Shown: positions 9,251-17,591 of the stretch, piece by piece
Layout: the number at the start of each line of letters is the position of its first letter
How positions within the stretch are numbered: the stretch's first letter is position 1
Assembly: GCF_900099895.1 (NCBI RefSeq)
Contig: NZ_FNDY01000002.1
Span: forward strand, 186,001 to 250,000
DNA length: 64,000 nt
Source: Paenibacillus naphthalenovorans
Lineage (GTDB): Bacteria; Bacillota; Bacilli; Paenibacillales; NBRC-103111
Direction: 5' to 3'
Program-made: the position numbers and the translations under genes
Notes under the pieces: model-generated
The model's input: only the letters and a program-made list of their open reading frames with translations
What the model was told of the DNA's origin: nothing
The model's database searches: none

Positions 9251-11313
9251 CACGCTCCAAATGTAGATTTGACATACGGTGCTTCCTGCAGCTTCAGCTC
9301 TTGTTTTTGAACCAGAATTTTGTACCATACCCGCAAAGATTCGATAATCATCAGAATGACCACGATACCGAAAAAGAGAGTAAGAATCGCATCGACATAG
9401 TTATTGGTCACAATTTGCTGCATGACTTCCATATTTTTGGCCGGAGCGATCACTTGCCCGCTGTTGATCCCCTCTTGATATTTTTTCGCCGCCGCCAAAA
9501 ATCCGATGCTCGCCTGTTCGGAGAACACTTTTTGGAATCCGGCAGTCAATGTCGTCACCGACAGAAAAACAAACGGAACGATGCCTACCCAGGCGTAACG
9601 GGCCTTGCCCATTTTAATCATAATCGTTGCCGCTAAAGCCAAAGCGATGGCCGCCAGCATTTGATTCGCGATTCCGAATAGAGCCCACAAGGAGTTGATG
9701 CCTCCAAACGGATCGACGGCTCCCTGATACAAGAAATATCCCCAGGCGACGCAAACCACAAAAGAGGCGAGAACATTGTATTTAAACACCTGGGTTTGGG
9801 CGAACGGCTTATAGAAGTTGCCGACCAAATCCTGCAGCATAAACCGGCCCACCCGGGTACCCGCGTCAACCGCCGTCAAAATAAATACGGCTTCAAACAA
9901 AATCGCAAAATGATACCAGAACGCTTTGGCGCCGGCCAGGAACGTGGAGAAGATTTCGGCCATCCCGACGGCGAGCGTCGGCGCTCCGCCCGTTCTGGAA
10001 AGAATGGTGTTCTCCCCGATTTCCTTCGCGGTACTCGTAATTTGCTCCGGTGTTACCGTGAAGCCCCATGACGAAATTTTGGCCGCCGCTGCCGCCGCGT
10101 CCGTGCCGATTACGGCCGGGGAGGAGTTCATTGCGAAATAAATGCCCGGCTCCAGGGCGCATGCCGCAATCAATGCCATAACGGCAACGAAGGACTCTGC
10201 AGCCATCCCTGCATATCCGATAAAAGGCGCATGGCTTTCTCTTTCGATCAGCTTCGGGGTCGTACCGGACGATATCAGGGAGTGGAATCCGGATACGGCA
10301 CCGCAAGCAATGGTGATGAATAAGAACGGGAATAAATTGCCGGAGAATACGGGTCCGGTACCGTCGATAAATTGGGTTACCGCCGGCATTTGCAGTTCCG
10401 GCAGGGTGACCAGGATCCCGCCGGCCAGCAGAATGATCACGCCGATTTTCAAGAAAGAGCTTAAGTAATCCCGCGGCGCAAGAAGCACCCACACCGGCAG
10501 AACCGAGGCAATCAATCCGTACACCACCATCATGATGGCGATTTGCGGAGCGGTGAAGGTAAACATTTGGGACAGCGTCTCGCTTTGCGCTACATACTGT
10601 CCTGCCCATAAAGCGAACATTAATAAAACAAACCCGATAATCGACCCTTCGATCACTTTTCCCGGCCGAATAAAGCGCATATAGAAGCCCATAAAAATGG
10701 CGATCGGCATCGTCATGGCAATCGTAAACATTCCCCACGGAGACTCCGCCAATGCTTTGACGACGACAAGTCCGAGCACGGCGACAATAATGATCAGGAT
10801 CGCGAGGGTGGCGATGGAGGCCAGGGTTCCGGCGAATCGCCCCACTTCGTCTTTGGCCATTTGACCGAGCGACTTCCCGTCTCTGCGCATGGAGCCGACA
10901 AGCGTCACAAAGTCTTGTACGCATCCCGCAAGAACGGCCCCGATGATAATCCACAAAATACTGGGCAGATAACCCATTTGTGCGGCCAGAATCGGACCGA
11001 CTAACGGTCCCGCGCCTGCAATGGCCGCAAAATGGTGGCCGAAGAGTACATATTTATTCGTCGGGACAAAGTCTTTACCATCGTTATGAACTTGAGCGGG
11101 CGTTGCCCGATCGTCGTTTAATTCATAAATCTTCTTGGCGATAAAACGGCTGTAAAAGCGATAACCGAACGCATAGGTACAAATCGCCGCTATGATCAAC
11201 CACGCCGCCGAAATGCTCTCGCCGCTCGCCAGCGCGATCATGGCAAAGCCCGCCGCACCTAACACCGCAATAGCTGCCCATACAACATACGAAACGAATT
11301 TGTTTTTCATCAT
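9250..11313 (-). CDS. cstA: Carbon starvation protein CstA family transporter
   Basis: A 687-residue polytopic membrane protein of the CstA/BtsT family from ATG 11313 (GGAGTGG upstream; the longer frame to 11352 lacks a good site). Conserved CstA features are visible: YRFYSRFIAKKIYELNDDRATPA near residue 45, FGHHFAAIAGAGPLVGPILAAQMGYLP near 85, VQDFVTLVGSMRRDGKSLGQ, SSGTTPKLIERESHA and a C-terminal DAGTRVGRFMLQD. The family imports pyruvate or peptides by proton symport. It is followed by its YbdD partner and preceded by a LytS/LytR-type pair, the same arrangement by which BtsSR controls BtsT in E. coli. A cre box in the leader suggests glucose repression. Confidence 0.95.
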   Translation of the reverse strand: MMKNKFVSYVVWAAIAVLGAAGFAMIALASGESISAAWLIIAAICTYAFGYRFYSRFIAKKIYELNDDRATPAQVHNDGKDFVPTNKYVLFGHHFAAIAGAGPLVGPILAAQMGYLPSILWIIIGAVLAGCVQDFVTLVGSMRRDGKSLGQMAKDEVGRFAGTLASIATLAILIIIVAVLGLVVVKALAESPWGMFTIAMTMPIAIFMGFYMRFIRPGKVIEGSIIGFVLLMFALWAGQYVAQSETLSQMFTFTAPQIAIMMVVYGLIASVLPVWVLLAPRDYLSSFLKIGVIILLAGGILVTLPELQMPAVTQFIDGTGPVFSGNLFPFLFITIACGAVSGFHSLISSGTTPKLIERESHAPFIGYAGMAAESFVAVMALIAACALEPGIYFAMNSSPAVIGTDAAAAAAKISSWGFTVTPEQITSTAKEIGENTILSRTGGAPTLAVGMAEIFSTFLAGAKAFWYHFAILFEAVFILTAVDAGTRVGRFMLQDLVGNFYKPFAQTQVFKYNVLASFVVCVAWGYFLYQGAVDPFGGINSLWALFGIANQMLAAIALALAATIMIKMGKARYAWVGIVPFVFLSVTTLTAGFQKVFSEQASIGFLAAAKKYQEGINSGQVIAPAKNMEVMQQIVTNNYVDAILTLFFGIVVILMIIESLRVWYKILVQKQELKLQEAPYVKSTFGA

Positions 11314-11326
11314 GTCACCACTCCAT

Positions 11327-11340
11327 TGTAAGCGTTTTCT
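11327..11340 (-). promoter_or_regulatory. cre site in the cstA leader
   Basis: Minus strand AGAAAACGCTTACA matches the CcpA consensus TGNAANCGNNNNCA at all but the first base. It lies 14 bases before the cstA start codon, so CcpA binding would block elongation. Confidence 0.6.
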
Positions 11341-11412
11341 TATTATGCGCAAACCATCATATGCGATGCGGAAGCCATCATCTCTCAGCTTATCGTACCC
11401 ATGTGATACCCC

Positions 11413-11461
11413 CCAAACGGCTTAAGATTGGCAACGCTTGCAATCAGTATAAACCGTTTGG
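11413..11461. promoter_or_regulatory. Inverted repeat in the cstA promoter region
   Basis: CCAAACGGCTTA (11413-11424) and TAAACCGTTTGG (11450-11461) are inverted copies differing at one base, 25 bases apart. No T run follows, so it is unlikely to be a terminator. The CGTTTGG cores resemble half of the LytTR-family recognition pattern, which makes it a candidate site for the response regulator encoded upstream. Confidence 0.45.
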
Positions 11462-11513
11462 AATTTGCGCGAAACGCCTGGAACGCAACATGCATGATTA
11501 CCGAAGCATGATG

Positions 11514-12245
11514 TTAAATTTCAAGCTTCAAACGTAAGCCCTTCACATAATTCCGGCTGACTGGTATACGGCTTTCCGCCGCGTCGTCCATCAGCAGATC
11601 GTAGGCGCCGTTAACCCACGTTTTCATTTCGACAATCGAAGCCAGGTTCACGAGAAAGCTTTTGTGGCAGCGAAAGAAGCCGAACGGCTCCAGCTTTTGT
11701 TCCAGCTCCGACAAGGTATAGGCCCCCCCGTAAGCCTTGTCATGCGTGTGAACCTGTACATATTTTCCCTCTTTGCTGATAAACACAATATCTTTGGGAA
11801 ATACATACTTGATGCCTTCATCCACTTCAAGCGCCAGCTTAACGGGGGCAGGGGCGGCCAGGCTTGGCGATCCGATCTCCGTGCGTTTTTTGCGCAGCTC
11901 CCGGAAAACTATGTTCACATCTTCTTCGTCATAGGGCTTGAGCATATAATGGAAAGCCCTCAGCTTGAATGCATCGACCGCATATTGATCATAAGCGGTA
12001 GAAAAGACGATCTTCATCTGCGGATTCATCCCGCCGACGATTTCGGCCACTTGAAGCCCGTTCAAATCGGGCATGTTCATATCCAGAAACAGCACATCCG
12101 GGGCATGTTCTTTTACCTTTTTGATGGCATCCATACCGCAGTTGGCCTGTATCACACTTTCCACATCATCGATCTGCTCCAATAAATAGACAAGCTCTTC
12201 CCTTGCCGGAGCCTCATCGTCCGCAATCACGATATTCCAACCCAT
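11514..12245 (-). CDS. LytTR-family response regulator
   Basis: A 243-residue regulator: receiver domain (residues 1-120, phospho-acceptor Asp in DVLFLDMNMPD) and C-terminal LytTR DNA-binding domain (from about 145; FISKEGKYVQVHTHD, FFRCHKSFLVNL, IPVSRNYVKGLR). The start has AGGTGAAGG upstream. It lies seven bases after the sensor kinase gene and 200 bases before cstA, so it most likely activates cstA in response to extracellular pyruvate or a similar metabolite, as in the LytST/PftAB and BtsSR/BtsT systems. Autolysis control, the name's origin, is less likely here. Confidence 0.92.
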   Translation of the reverse strand: MGWNIVIADDEAPAREELVYLLEQIDDVESVIQANCGMDAIKKVKEHAPDVLFLDMNMPDLNGLQVAEIVGGMNPQMKIVFSTAYDQYAVDAFKLRAFHYMLKPYDEEDVNIVFRELRKKRTEIGSPSLAAPAPVKLALEVDEGIKYVFPKDIVFISKEGKYVQVHTHDKAYGGAYTLSELEQKLEPFGFFRCHKSFLVNLASIVEMKTWVNGAYDLLMDDAAESRIPVSRNYVKGLRLKLEI

Positions 12246-12251
12246 CTGCCT

Positions 12252-13859
12252 TCACCTCACCCAAAAGCTGATTTTTGTGCCTTCTCCCGGTTTGCTGTCA
12301 ATTTCAAGAGGACGTTCATTTCCGTAATGGTAGCTTAGACGCTGCTCAATATTGCGCAGCGCCATACCCGCGTGTTCCTCCTGACGTTTTAATCCGCCGG
12401 CTTTCAGACCTACCCCGTCATCTTCAACGGAAATTCTCGTCTGCAGCTCCTCGCCGTTCTGCTCTTCCTTGACCCGAACTTGAATCACTCCCGGTCTGCC
12501 TGCGTTGGCAATCCCGTGAACGATGGCGTTTTCTACGAGAGGCTGAATCGTAAAAGGAGGAATCTGACGATCTAAAACATGTTCATCGATATCGATAAAA
12601 AAATCCAGTTGATCTCCCAGCCGCGCTTTGATTAAGTTCAGGTAGGACATCACCAGCTCGATTTCATCACGGATCGGAACCAGCCTTTGATTGCCGTTGC
12701 TCATATTTTTACGCAAAAATCGGGACAAATGCATGACCATCTGGCGAGCTTCTTCCGGCTTCGTTCGAATAAACGATTTGACCGTATTGAGTACGTTAAA
12801 CAAAAAATGCGGATTCATCTGCGCCTGCAGAGAACGGATTTCGGCGTCTGCAAGAAGCTGTGCCTGCCTCTGGGTTTCCACAAAGGCATACTGCTGGGAA
12901 AGCAGCCCCGCCAGAGAGGCCAGCATTCTCCTCCGGGAAGGATGATCATCCTGGTCCAAACGTTCGAAAAACAAACGAAATTGTCCTATCGGTTTCTTAT
13001 TCTGGATTTCAATATTCATATCTATCCAAAAGCCGGTTTTTCTTCCCTCCGCAATCCATTCCGAACCGTTTTTGCTGAAAAACACACCTACAGCCTTCGT
13101 CTCCTCGTTAAGCACCTTGGCGATTTCACGAACCGCCTGATCGAATTCCAGCCGCCACAGCGGCATCGTCATGTCGGCGATTTGCAAAGCTTTATGGGCA
13201 TGCTCCATACCGATTCGTTCTTCCTCGCGTACCATGGAGTTATACAAGACAAAATAAAGAGCGACGCCAACGCTGTTAGCGAATACCTGAGGAAAGCCGA
13301 TGAGCGATACTAACTCTACTGCTTCATCCCATGGCTTGGCCAGCATCAGAATGAGCAACATTTGCAGTAGCTCGGCAAAAAAACCGACGACAAACGCAAG
13401 CTGCATCGATGAAAATTTACGGAAACGCCTTTTCAACGCATTTCTGCAAAGTCCGGCCAAGATGCCTTGAAGGATAGGGGCAACCATACAAGCCACCGCT
13501 ACAAAGCCGCCCAAGCTGTATCTGTGCAAACCGGCCACCGTTCCGACCACCAGCCCGCTTTTCACTCCGCCAAGCAAACCGGCAATAACAACGCCAACGG
13601 TTCTGGAATTCGCTATGGCTGCCGTCGGGGTTACCTCACCGATCCACGGGGCCGGCTGGTAGGTGTAATTTGAAACGCTTACACCGGAATATGTGCCTAG
13701 CATCGCATAGGCGCTAAAAAAGACAAGGAACCGCCACTGATACGACTTGTCCCCCTGATAATTCATATAGCTTCTCATCCAACGGCTGCGTGAGAAAACA
13801 AAAGCCAATGCGATCAAAAATCCAACTCTTTCCAGCATGTCGACAGACAACTGCAGCAT
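12252..13859 (-). CDS. LytS-type sensor histidine kinase
   Basis: A 535-residue kinase from ATG 13859 (GAAGGTG upstream; a GTG at 13871 lacks a site). The N-terminal 190 residues form the multi-helix 5TMR_LYT sensor, including SNSRTVGVVIAGLLGG-like small-residue helices. A GAF-like region (about 215-330) follows, then the His_kinase segment with QMNPHFLFNVLNTVKSF (the phospho-accepting His) and a HATPase_c domain (VENAIVHGIAN, VEDDGVGL, GMALRNIEQRL). It is coupled to the response regulator and, by inference, senses a carbon source such as pyruvate to control cstA. Confidence 0.92.
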   Translation of the reverse strand: MLQLSVDMLERVGFLIALAFVFSRSRWMRSYMNYQGDKSYQWRFLVFFSAYAMLGTYSGVSVSNYTYQPAPWIGEVTPTAAIANSRTVGVVIAGLLGGVKSGLVVGTVAGLHRYSLGGFVAVACMVAPILQGILAGLCRNALKRRFRKFSSMQLAFVVGFFAELLQMLLILMLAKPWDEAVELVSLIGFPQVFANSVGVALYFVLYNSMVREEERIGMEHAHKALQIADMTMPLWRLEFDQAVREIAKVLNEETKAVGVFFSKNGSEWIAEGRKTGFWIDMNIEIQNKKPIGQFRLFFERLDQDDHPSRRRMLASLAGLLSQQYAFVETQRQAQLLADAEIRSLQAQMNPHFLFNVLNTVKSFIRTKPEEARQMVMHLSRFLRKNMSNGNQRLVPIRDEIELVMSYLNLIKARLGDQLDFFIDIDEHVLDRQIPPFTIQPLVENAIVHGIANAGRPGVIQVRVKEEQNGEELQTRISVEDDGVGLKAGGLKRQEEHAGMALRNIEQRLSYHYGNERPLEIDSKPGEGTKISFWVR

Positions 13860-13935
13860 CGGTTCACGCACCTTCGAACATCTTCATCCTGTAGTCCAAC
13901 ATAGGCCACACACTTCACACGGTCACCCGGCCCAT

Positions 13936-13982
13936 CTAAAAAACATTGGCTGATGTACGCCGCGGCGCAGAGCCAATGTTTT
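13936..13982 (-). terminator. Intrinsic terminator after the CBS/DRTGG gene
   Basis: AACATTGGCT (13942-13951) pairs with AGCCAATGTT (13971-13980), with an inner GCCGCGGC. A T run follows on the minus strand, just past the stop at 14014. Confidence 0.8.
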
Positions 13983-14013
13983 AACCGGGAGCAAGATCAA
14001 CGACGAATCATCG

Positions 14014-15345
14014 TTATTGCAGTATTCGCGCCGTTACCATGGATCTCGCCACACGAACGCCATTGCACATCATTTCCAAATCGATCTTGCAAAATCTTCG
14101 GCTTAATTCAATAATCGTGGGCACGATTTCGATCACATCGTCGATTTGCAGCGCCACGAGAAAATAACTGGAGCAGCTGTCTATGATCAAATCGCCTTTT
14201 TTATGCTCCTGTACCGTACGGTACGCGGCTCGAATCATCAGGGTCGATAAGACTCCCTCCGACACCATGCCTTCATAATTGGTCATTTGGGGTGTCACCG
14301 AGCCTCTGAAATACAGCTTCCCTTCCGAGTTCCGCAGCTCTTCAAATCCCGCGCTGATTTGAACTTCAAAGGTTTCCGCATTTTGAGGCTGTTTTTGCAT
14401 GTATTGCATCGCTTTCATGACGTCTTTACGGCTGATGACTCCAACCATTTTCCGATCCTGGTCAATGACCGGAAGCAGTTCGATGCCTTCCCAAACCATC
14501 GTATGGCCTGCGGAAGCTACAGACGCTTTGCTGCTGATCACGAGCGGATTCAACGTCATCAATTCTCCGATCGGCTGGTCAGGTTTGGCGCCGATAATGT
14601 CTTTGGTCGTAATAATGCCGATCGGGTTTTGGTCTTCATCCACCACAGGATAACGGGTATGTGACGTTTGCTCCACCAGTTTTTCCATTTCTTTCACCGT
14701 ATTTGTCGGCAGTAAGGAATAAACCGGCGTGTCTTTGCGAATGATATCTTCCACGATCAGGATCTGCTTCTTGATTAATCGATCCTCAATGGCCCGGTTA
14801 ATCATGGCGGCAACGGTAAACGTATCATAGCTGCTTCCGATAATCGGCAGCTCCAGATCGTCAGCAAGCTTCTTGACCTCGGGGGTTGTGTCAAAACCTC
14901 CCGTAATCAATACGCCCGAGCCTTGGCTGAGCGCACACATATGGGCTTGTACACGATTTCCGACAATAAGGAGATTTCCCGGCTCAATATACTTCAGCAT
15001 CGCTTCAAGCTGCATCGCGCCGATAACAAATTTGTTCAACGTTTTATGGATTCCCGCGGATCCGCCAAGCACAACCCCTTCCACCACTTTGACGATTTCC
15101 GCAAAGGTAAGCTTATCAATCTGGTGCTCCTCTTTCTTCTCCACCCGGATGGTGCCGATTCGTCTTTTGGTGCTGACCAGTCCGCTATTTTCAGCTTCCT
15201 TAATAGCACGGTACGCGGTGCCTTCACTAACGTCCAGCTCTTGAGCGATTTTCCGAACGGACAGCTTCGTCCCTACGCTTAATGACTCAATGTATTTGGT
15301 TATTTGTTCATGCTTTGTATTGAGTTCCGAATTGTCCGAGCTCAT
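14014..15345 (-). CDS. HTH-DRTGG-CBS-hotdog protein (YtoI family)
   Basis: A 443-residue protein starting MSSDNSEL at 15345 (GAGGTG upstream); the frame extends further upstream without a suitable site. It contains a winged helix (residues 10-65, LSVRKIAQELDVSEGTAYRAI), a DRTGG domain (about 85-195, VVLGGSAGIHKTLN and GNRVQAHMCALSQGSGVLITGG), two CBS motifs (about 200-315, YPVVDEDQNPIGIITTKDI and LLPVIDQDRKMVGVISRKDV), and a C-terminal hotdog/thioesterase-like domain. The architecture matches B. subtilis YtoI. CBS domains suggest an adenine-nucleotide ligand. It is monocistronic; targets cannot be deduced. Confidence 0.88.
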   Translation of the reverse strand: MSSDNSELNTKHEQITKYIESLSVGTKLSVRKIAQELDVSEGTAYRAIKEAENSGLVSTKRRIGTIRVEKKEEHQIDKLTFAEIVKVVEGVVLGGSAGIHKTLNKFVIGAMQLEAMLKYIEPGNLLIVGNRVQAHMCALSQGSGVLITGGFDTTPEVKKLADDLELPIIGSSYDTFTVAAMINRAIEDRLIKKQILIVEDIIRKDTPVYSLLPTNTVKEMEKLVEQTSHTRYPVVDEDQNPIGIITTKDIIGAKPDQPIGELMTLNPLVISSKASVASAGHTMVWEGIELLPVIDQDRKMVGVISRKDVMKAMQYMQKQPQNAETFEVQISAGFEELRNSEGKLYFRGSVTPQMTNYEGMVSEGVLSTLMIRAAYRTVQEHKKGDLIIDSCSSYFLVALQIDDVIEIVPTIIELSRRFCKIDLEMMCNGVRVARSMVTARILQ

Positions 15346-15402
15346 CTTCCGCACCTCGCTGAACTGTTCTATAATATTTAGACAATTATATAATAGCTCA
15401 GC

Positions 15403-15487
15403 AAAAAAAAACAGCACCCGATTTGAACAGCACCTCCAATGGCTAGTTATGTCTAACCATTGGGGTGCAGTTCAATGAAGGTGCTGT
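15403..15487 (-). terminator. Unusually long intrinsic terminator after aceA
   Basis: Three paired blocks form one nested hairpin: CCAATGG/CCATTGG, GCACC/GGTGC with TTGAAC/GTTCAA, and ACAGCACC/GGTGCTGT. On the minus strand it ends in nine T residues. The arms span about 35 bases each, longer than usual, and it abuts the promoter region of the CBS-domain gene. Confidence 0.8.
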
Positions 15488-15498
15488 CCGCTTTTTAT

Positions 15499-16779
15499 TT
15501 AATGAGCGAACTGCTCTTCCTCGGTCGAGCCCGTCAGTGCCGTAGTGGAAGAGGTCCCGCCCGAAATGACCTGTGATACTTCATCGAAGTATCCCGTACC
15601 AACCTCGCGCTGATGGCGAGTCGCCTCATAGCCCTTGGACTCGCTGGCAAATTCACGCTGCTGGAATTCGGAATAAGCGGCCATGCCACGGTCTTTGTAG
15701 TCGTAAGCCAGTTCAAACATGCTGTGATTGAGCGCATGGAACCCGGCTAAAGTGACAAACTGGAATTTGTATCCCAACTTTCCAAGCTCTCTCTGGAATT
15801 CGGCTGTTGTTTTGTCATCCAATTTCTTTTTCCAGTTGAAGGACGGGGAGCAGTTATAGGCAAGTAATTTCCCCGGAAATTTCGCATGGATAGCTTCCGC
15901 GAACCGCCGGGCCTCATCGAGGTTCGGCTCGGATGTCTCGCACCAGATCATATCGGCGTATGGAGCATATGCAAGACCACGGGCAATCGCTTGATCCAGC
16001 CCTTCCTTGACGTAGTAGAAGCCCTCCGGTGAACGTTCCCCTGTAAAGAAAGGACGGTCGTACTCATCGATGTCGCTCGTGATCAAACGGGCGGCATTCG
16101 CATCTGTTCTTGCGATCAGGACCGTCTCCACACCCAGGACATCGGCAGCAAGTCTGGCAGCGATTAAGTTCTTGACCGCTTGCTGTGTAGGAAGCAGCAC
16201 CTTCCCGCCCAAATGGCCGCATTTCTTCTCCGAGGAGAGCTGATCTTCAAAGTGGACAGCCGCAGCTCCTGCTTCGATCATAGCCTTCATTAATTCGAAT
16301 ACGTTCAAAGGTCCGCCAAAGCCGGCTTCCGCATCGGCCACGATAGGCAAAAAGAAATCAATGTCTTCTTTGCCCTCCGAGTACTGGATCTGATCCGCCC
16401 GCTGAAGCGCCTGATTAATCCGTTTTACCACGTGGGGAACGCTGTTGGCCGGATATAAGCTTTGATCGGGATACATATGACCTGATAAGTTCGCATCGGC
16501 GGCCACCTGCCAACCGCTTAAATAAATGGCTTTAAGTCCTGCTTTGGCTTGTTGGACAGCCTGATTTCCGGTAAGCGCTCCGAGTGCCGGGACGAAATCT
16601 TCCGTATTGACCAGTTCCCACAGCTTCTTTGCTCCCCGGGCGGCCAGCGTATGTTCAATTTGCACGGAACCGCGAAGGCGAATAACGTCCTCTGCGGTAT
16701 ACGGCCGCTTAACTCCTTCAAATCTCTTCGAATTCCAACTGGATTGCAATTGCTCCTCTTGAAGCCGGCGGTTACTCAT
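15499..16779 (-). CDS. aceA: Isocitrate lyase
   Basis: A 426-residue isocitrate lyase, the usual bacterial length. It cleaves isocitrate to glyoxylate and succinate in the glyoxylate bypass. The catalytic signature [10 protein letters not shown] (residues 185-194, Cys187) is intact, with [22 protein letters not shown] at about 89-110 and [10 protein letters not shown] near 330. GGGAGA precedes the ATG. A 60-base gap separates it from a small CxxCxGxG protein gene with which it likely shares a promoter near 17063. Malate synthase is not in the window. The neighbouring OFA transporter and CstA suggest growth on C2-C3 carbon. Confidence 0.97.
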   Translation of the reverse strand: MSNRRLQEEQLQSSWNSKRFEGVKRPYTAEDVIRLRGSVQIEHTLAARGAKKLWELVNTEDFVPALGALTGNQAVQQAKAGLKAIYLSGWQVAADANLSGHMYPDQSLYPANSVPHVVKRINQALQRADQIQYSEGKEDIDFFLPIVADAEAGFGGPLNVFELMKAMIEAGAAAVHFEDQLSSEKKCGHLGGKVLLPTQQAVKNLIAARLAADVLGVETVLIARTDANAARLITSDIDEYDRPFFTGERSPEGFYYVKEGLDQAIARGLAYAPYADMIWCETSEPNLDEARRFAEAIHAKFPGKLLAYNCSPSFNWKKKLDDKTTAEFQRELGKLGYKFQFVTLAGFHALNHSMFELAYDYKDRGMAAYSEFQQREFASESKGYEATRHQREVGTGYFDEVSQVISGGTSSTTALTGSTEEEQFAH

Positions 16780-16839
16780 TTGTATCAGCTCTCCCTATTT
16801 TAAAATAAAATACACGGTTGCTAGCCTTGCGAATGGAAA

Positions 16840-17010
16840 TTAAATCGATTCTTCCAAATACCCGCTGCCTCCGCAAATCGGGCAAGTGTACGGCAAGGAC
16901 GTTCTATCCCGATTAGTTCCAGCATGCTGATCTTCTTTCGAATGCTGTTCCTCATCGCTGTAGTTTATCCCTTCCCATTCCCCTGTTCCATAACACTTGG
17001 GGCAGTCCAT
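16840..17010 (-). CDS. Small CxxCxGxG zinc-ribbon-like protein upstream of aceA
   Basis: A 56-residue frame (171 bases) with GGAG about eight bases before the ATG at 17010. It carries two DnaJ-like zinc knuckles, CPKCYGTG (residues 3-10) and CPICGGSG (43-50), separated by an acidic, polar linker. The four cysteines should bind one zinc ion, and the motif is seen in chaperone-associated and regulatory mini-proteins. A consensus promoter lies just upstream and aceA follows 60 bases downstream in the same orientation, so the two are probably cotranscribed. Function is unknown; a role in ICL folding or regulation is only a guess. Confidence 0.75.
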   Translation of the reverse strand: MDCPKCYGTGEWEGINYSDEEQHSKEDQHAGTNRDRTSLPYTCPICGGSGYLEESI

Positions 17011-17062
17011 CACAACCAGCTCCTTTTCATTTGTTATAATACAGTTTATTTTTTATATTTAT

Positions 17063-17091
17063 TTTATAACATATAAAATAAAATTGTTCAA
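17063..17091 (-). promoter_or_regulatory. Promoter of the small-protein/aceA operon
   Basis: Minus strand TTGAAC (17086-17091) and TATAAA (17063-17068) with a 17-base spacer, about 45 bases before the small-protein start. The surrounding sequence is extremely A+T rich and includes TTATAACATATAAAA-type palindromic elements. Confidence 0.6.
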
Positions 17092-17136
17092 TACTGTTTT
17101 TTATATTTTTTATTTGTTATATAATATTTAGACCAT

Positions 17137-17165
17137 TAAAAAGTCCGCCATTGGTTTGGCGGACT
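17137..17165 (-). terminator. Terminator after the 66-aa hypothetical gene
   Basis: AGTCCGCCA (17142-17150) pairs with TGGCGGACT (17157-17165); the minus strand continues with five T residues. Confidence 0.8.
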
Positions 17166-17186
17166 GCAGAGCCGTGTATTCGTTCT

Positions 17187-17387
17187 TTATGAAATATCCA
17201 TATCAGGATCAAATGCTGCATAATACAAGGACATATGAACAGGAGATAAATCATAAAAAACCGTTTCTCCCAGTTCATCATGTTCCGTGCGCGCCACCGC
17301 TCTTGTTTCTTCCTTGCTCGCTTCCAGCACATGTATTTTCCCAATCCTGCCAGTATTACATTCAGCCGACAATGCCGTGCTATTCAT
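17187..17387 (-). CDS. Small hypothetical protein
   Basis: A 66-residue frame starting MNSTALSAEC at 17387 with GGGAG eight bases upstream, and followed directly by a good terminator, so it is probably a real monocistronic gene. The sequence is acidic and soluble with no membrane segment or metal motif (VLEASKEETRAVARTEHDELG in the middle, a C-terminal DPDMDIS). I do not recognise the family. It lies between isocitrate lyase and an OFA transporter, in very A+T-rich flanks that share TTATATAACA-type elements with the aceA promoter region. Confidence 0.6.
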   Translation of the reverse strand: MNSTALSAECNTGRIGKIHVLEASKEETRAVARTEHDELGETVFYDLSPVHMSLYYAAFDPDMDIS

Positions 17388-17544
17388 CATTACCGCTCCC
17401 TTCGAATGTAATATTATAATACTACAGCATATATAATTTTAATTTATTATATAACAGAAATTAATTATATGCAACAGATAAAAAAAATGATGATTTTTTA
17501 TATAACAAAATATTTCCCCGCCTTGGATCATGTCGGGCGTACAT

Positions 17545-17578
17545 AAAAAAGGGGCCGTCCCATAAGTGGGACACCCCC
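17545..17578 (-). terminator. Terminator after the OFA transporter gene
   Basis: GGGG..GTCCC (17551-17561) pairs with GGGAC..CCCC (17568-17578) around ATAAGT; a run of six T follows on the minus strand. Confidence 0.85.
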
Positions 17579-17591
17579 TTTGTTTGTTCTT

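Noticed and set aside
9893-10954. 353-aa open frame on the minus strand within cstA
   Set aside because: Alternative frame of cstA on the same strand, with His/Arg/Cys-rich composition and no start signal.
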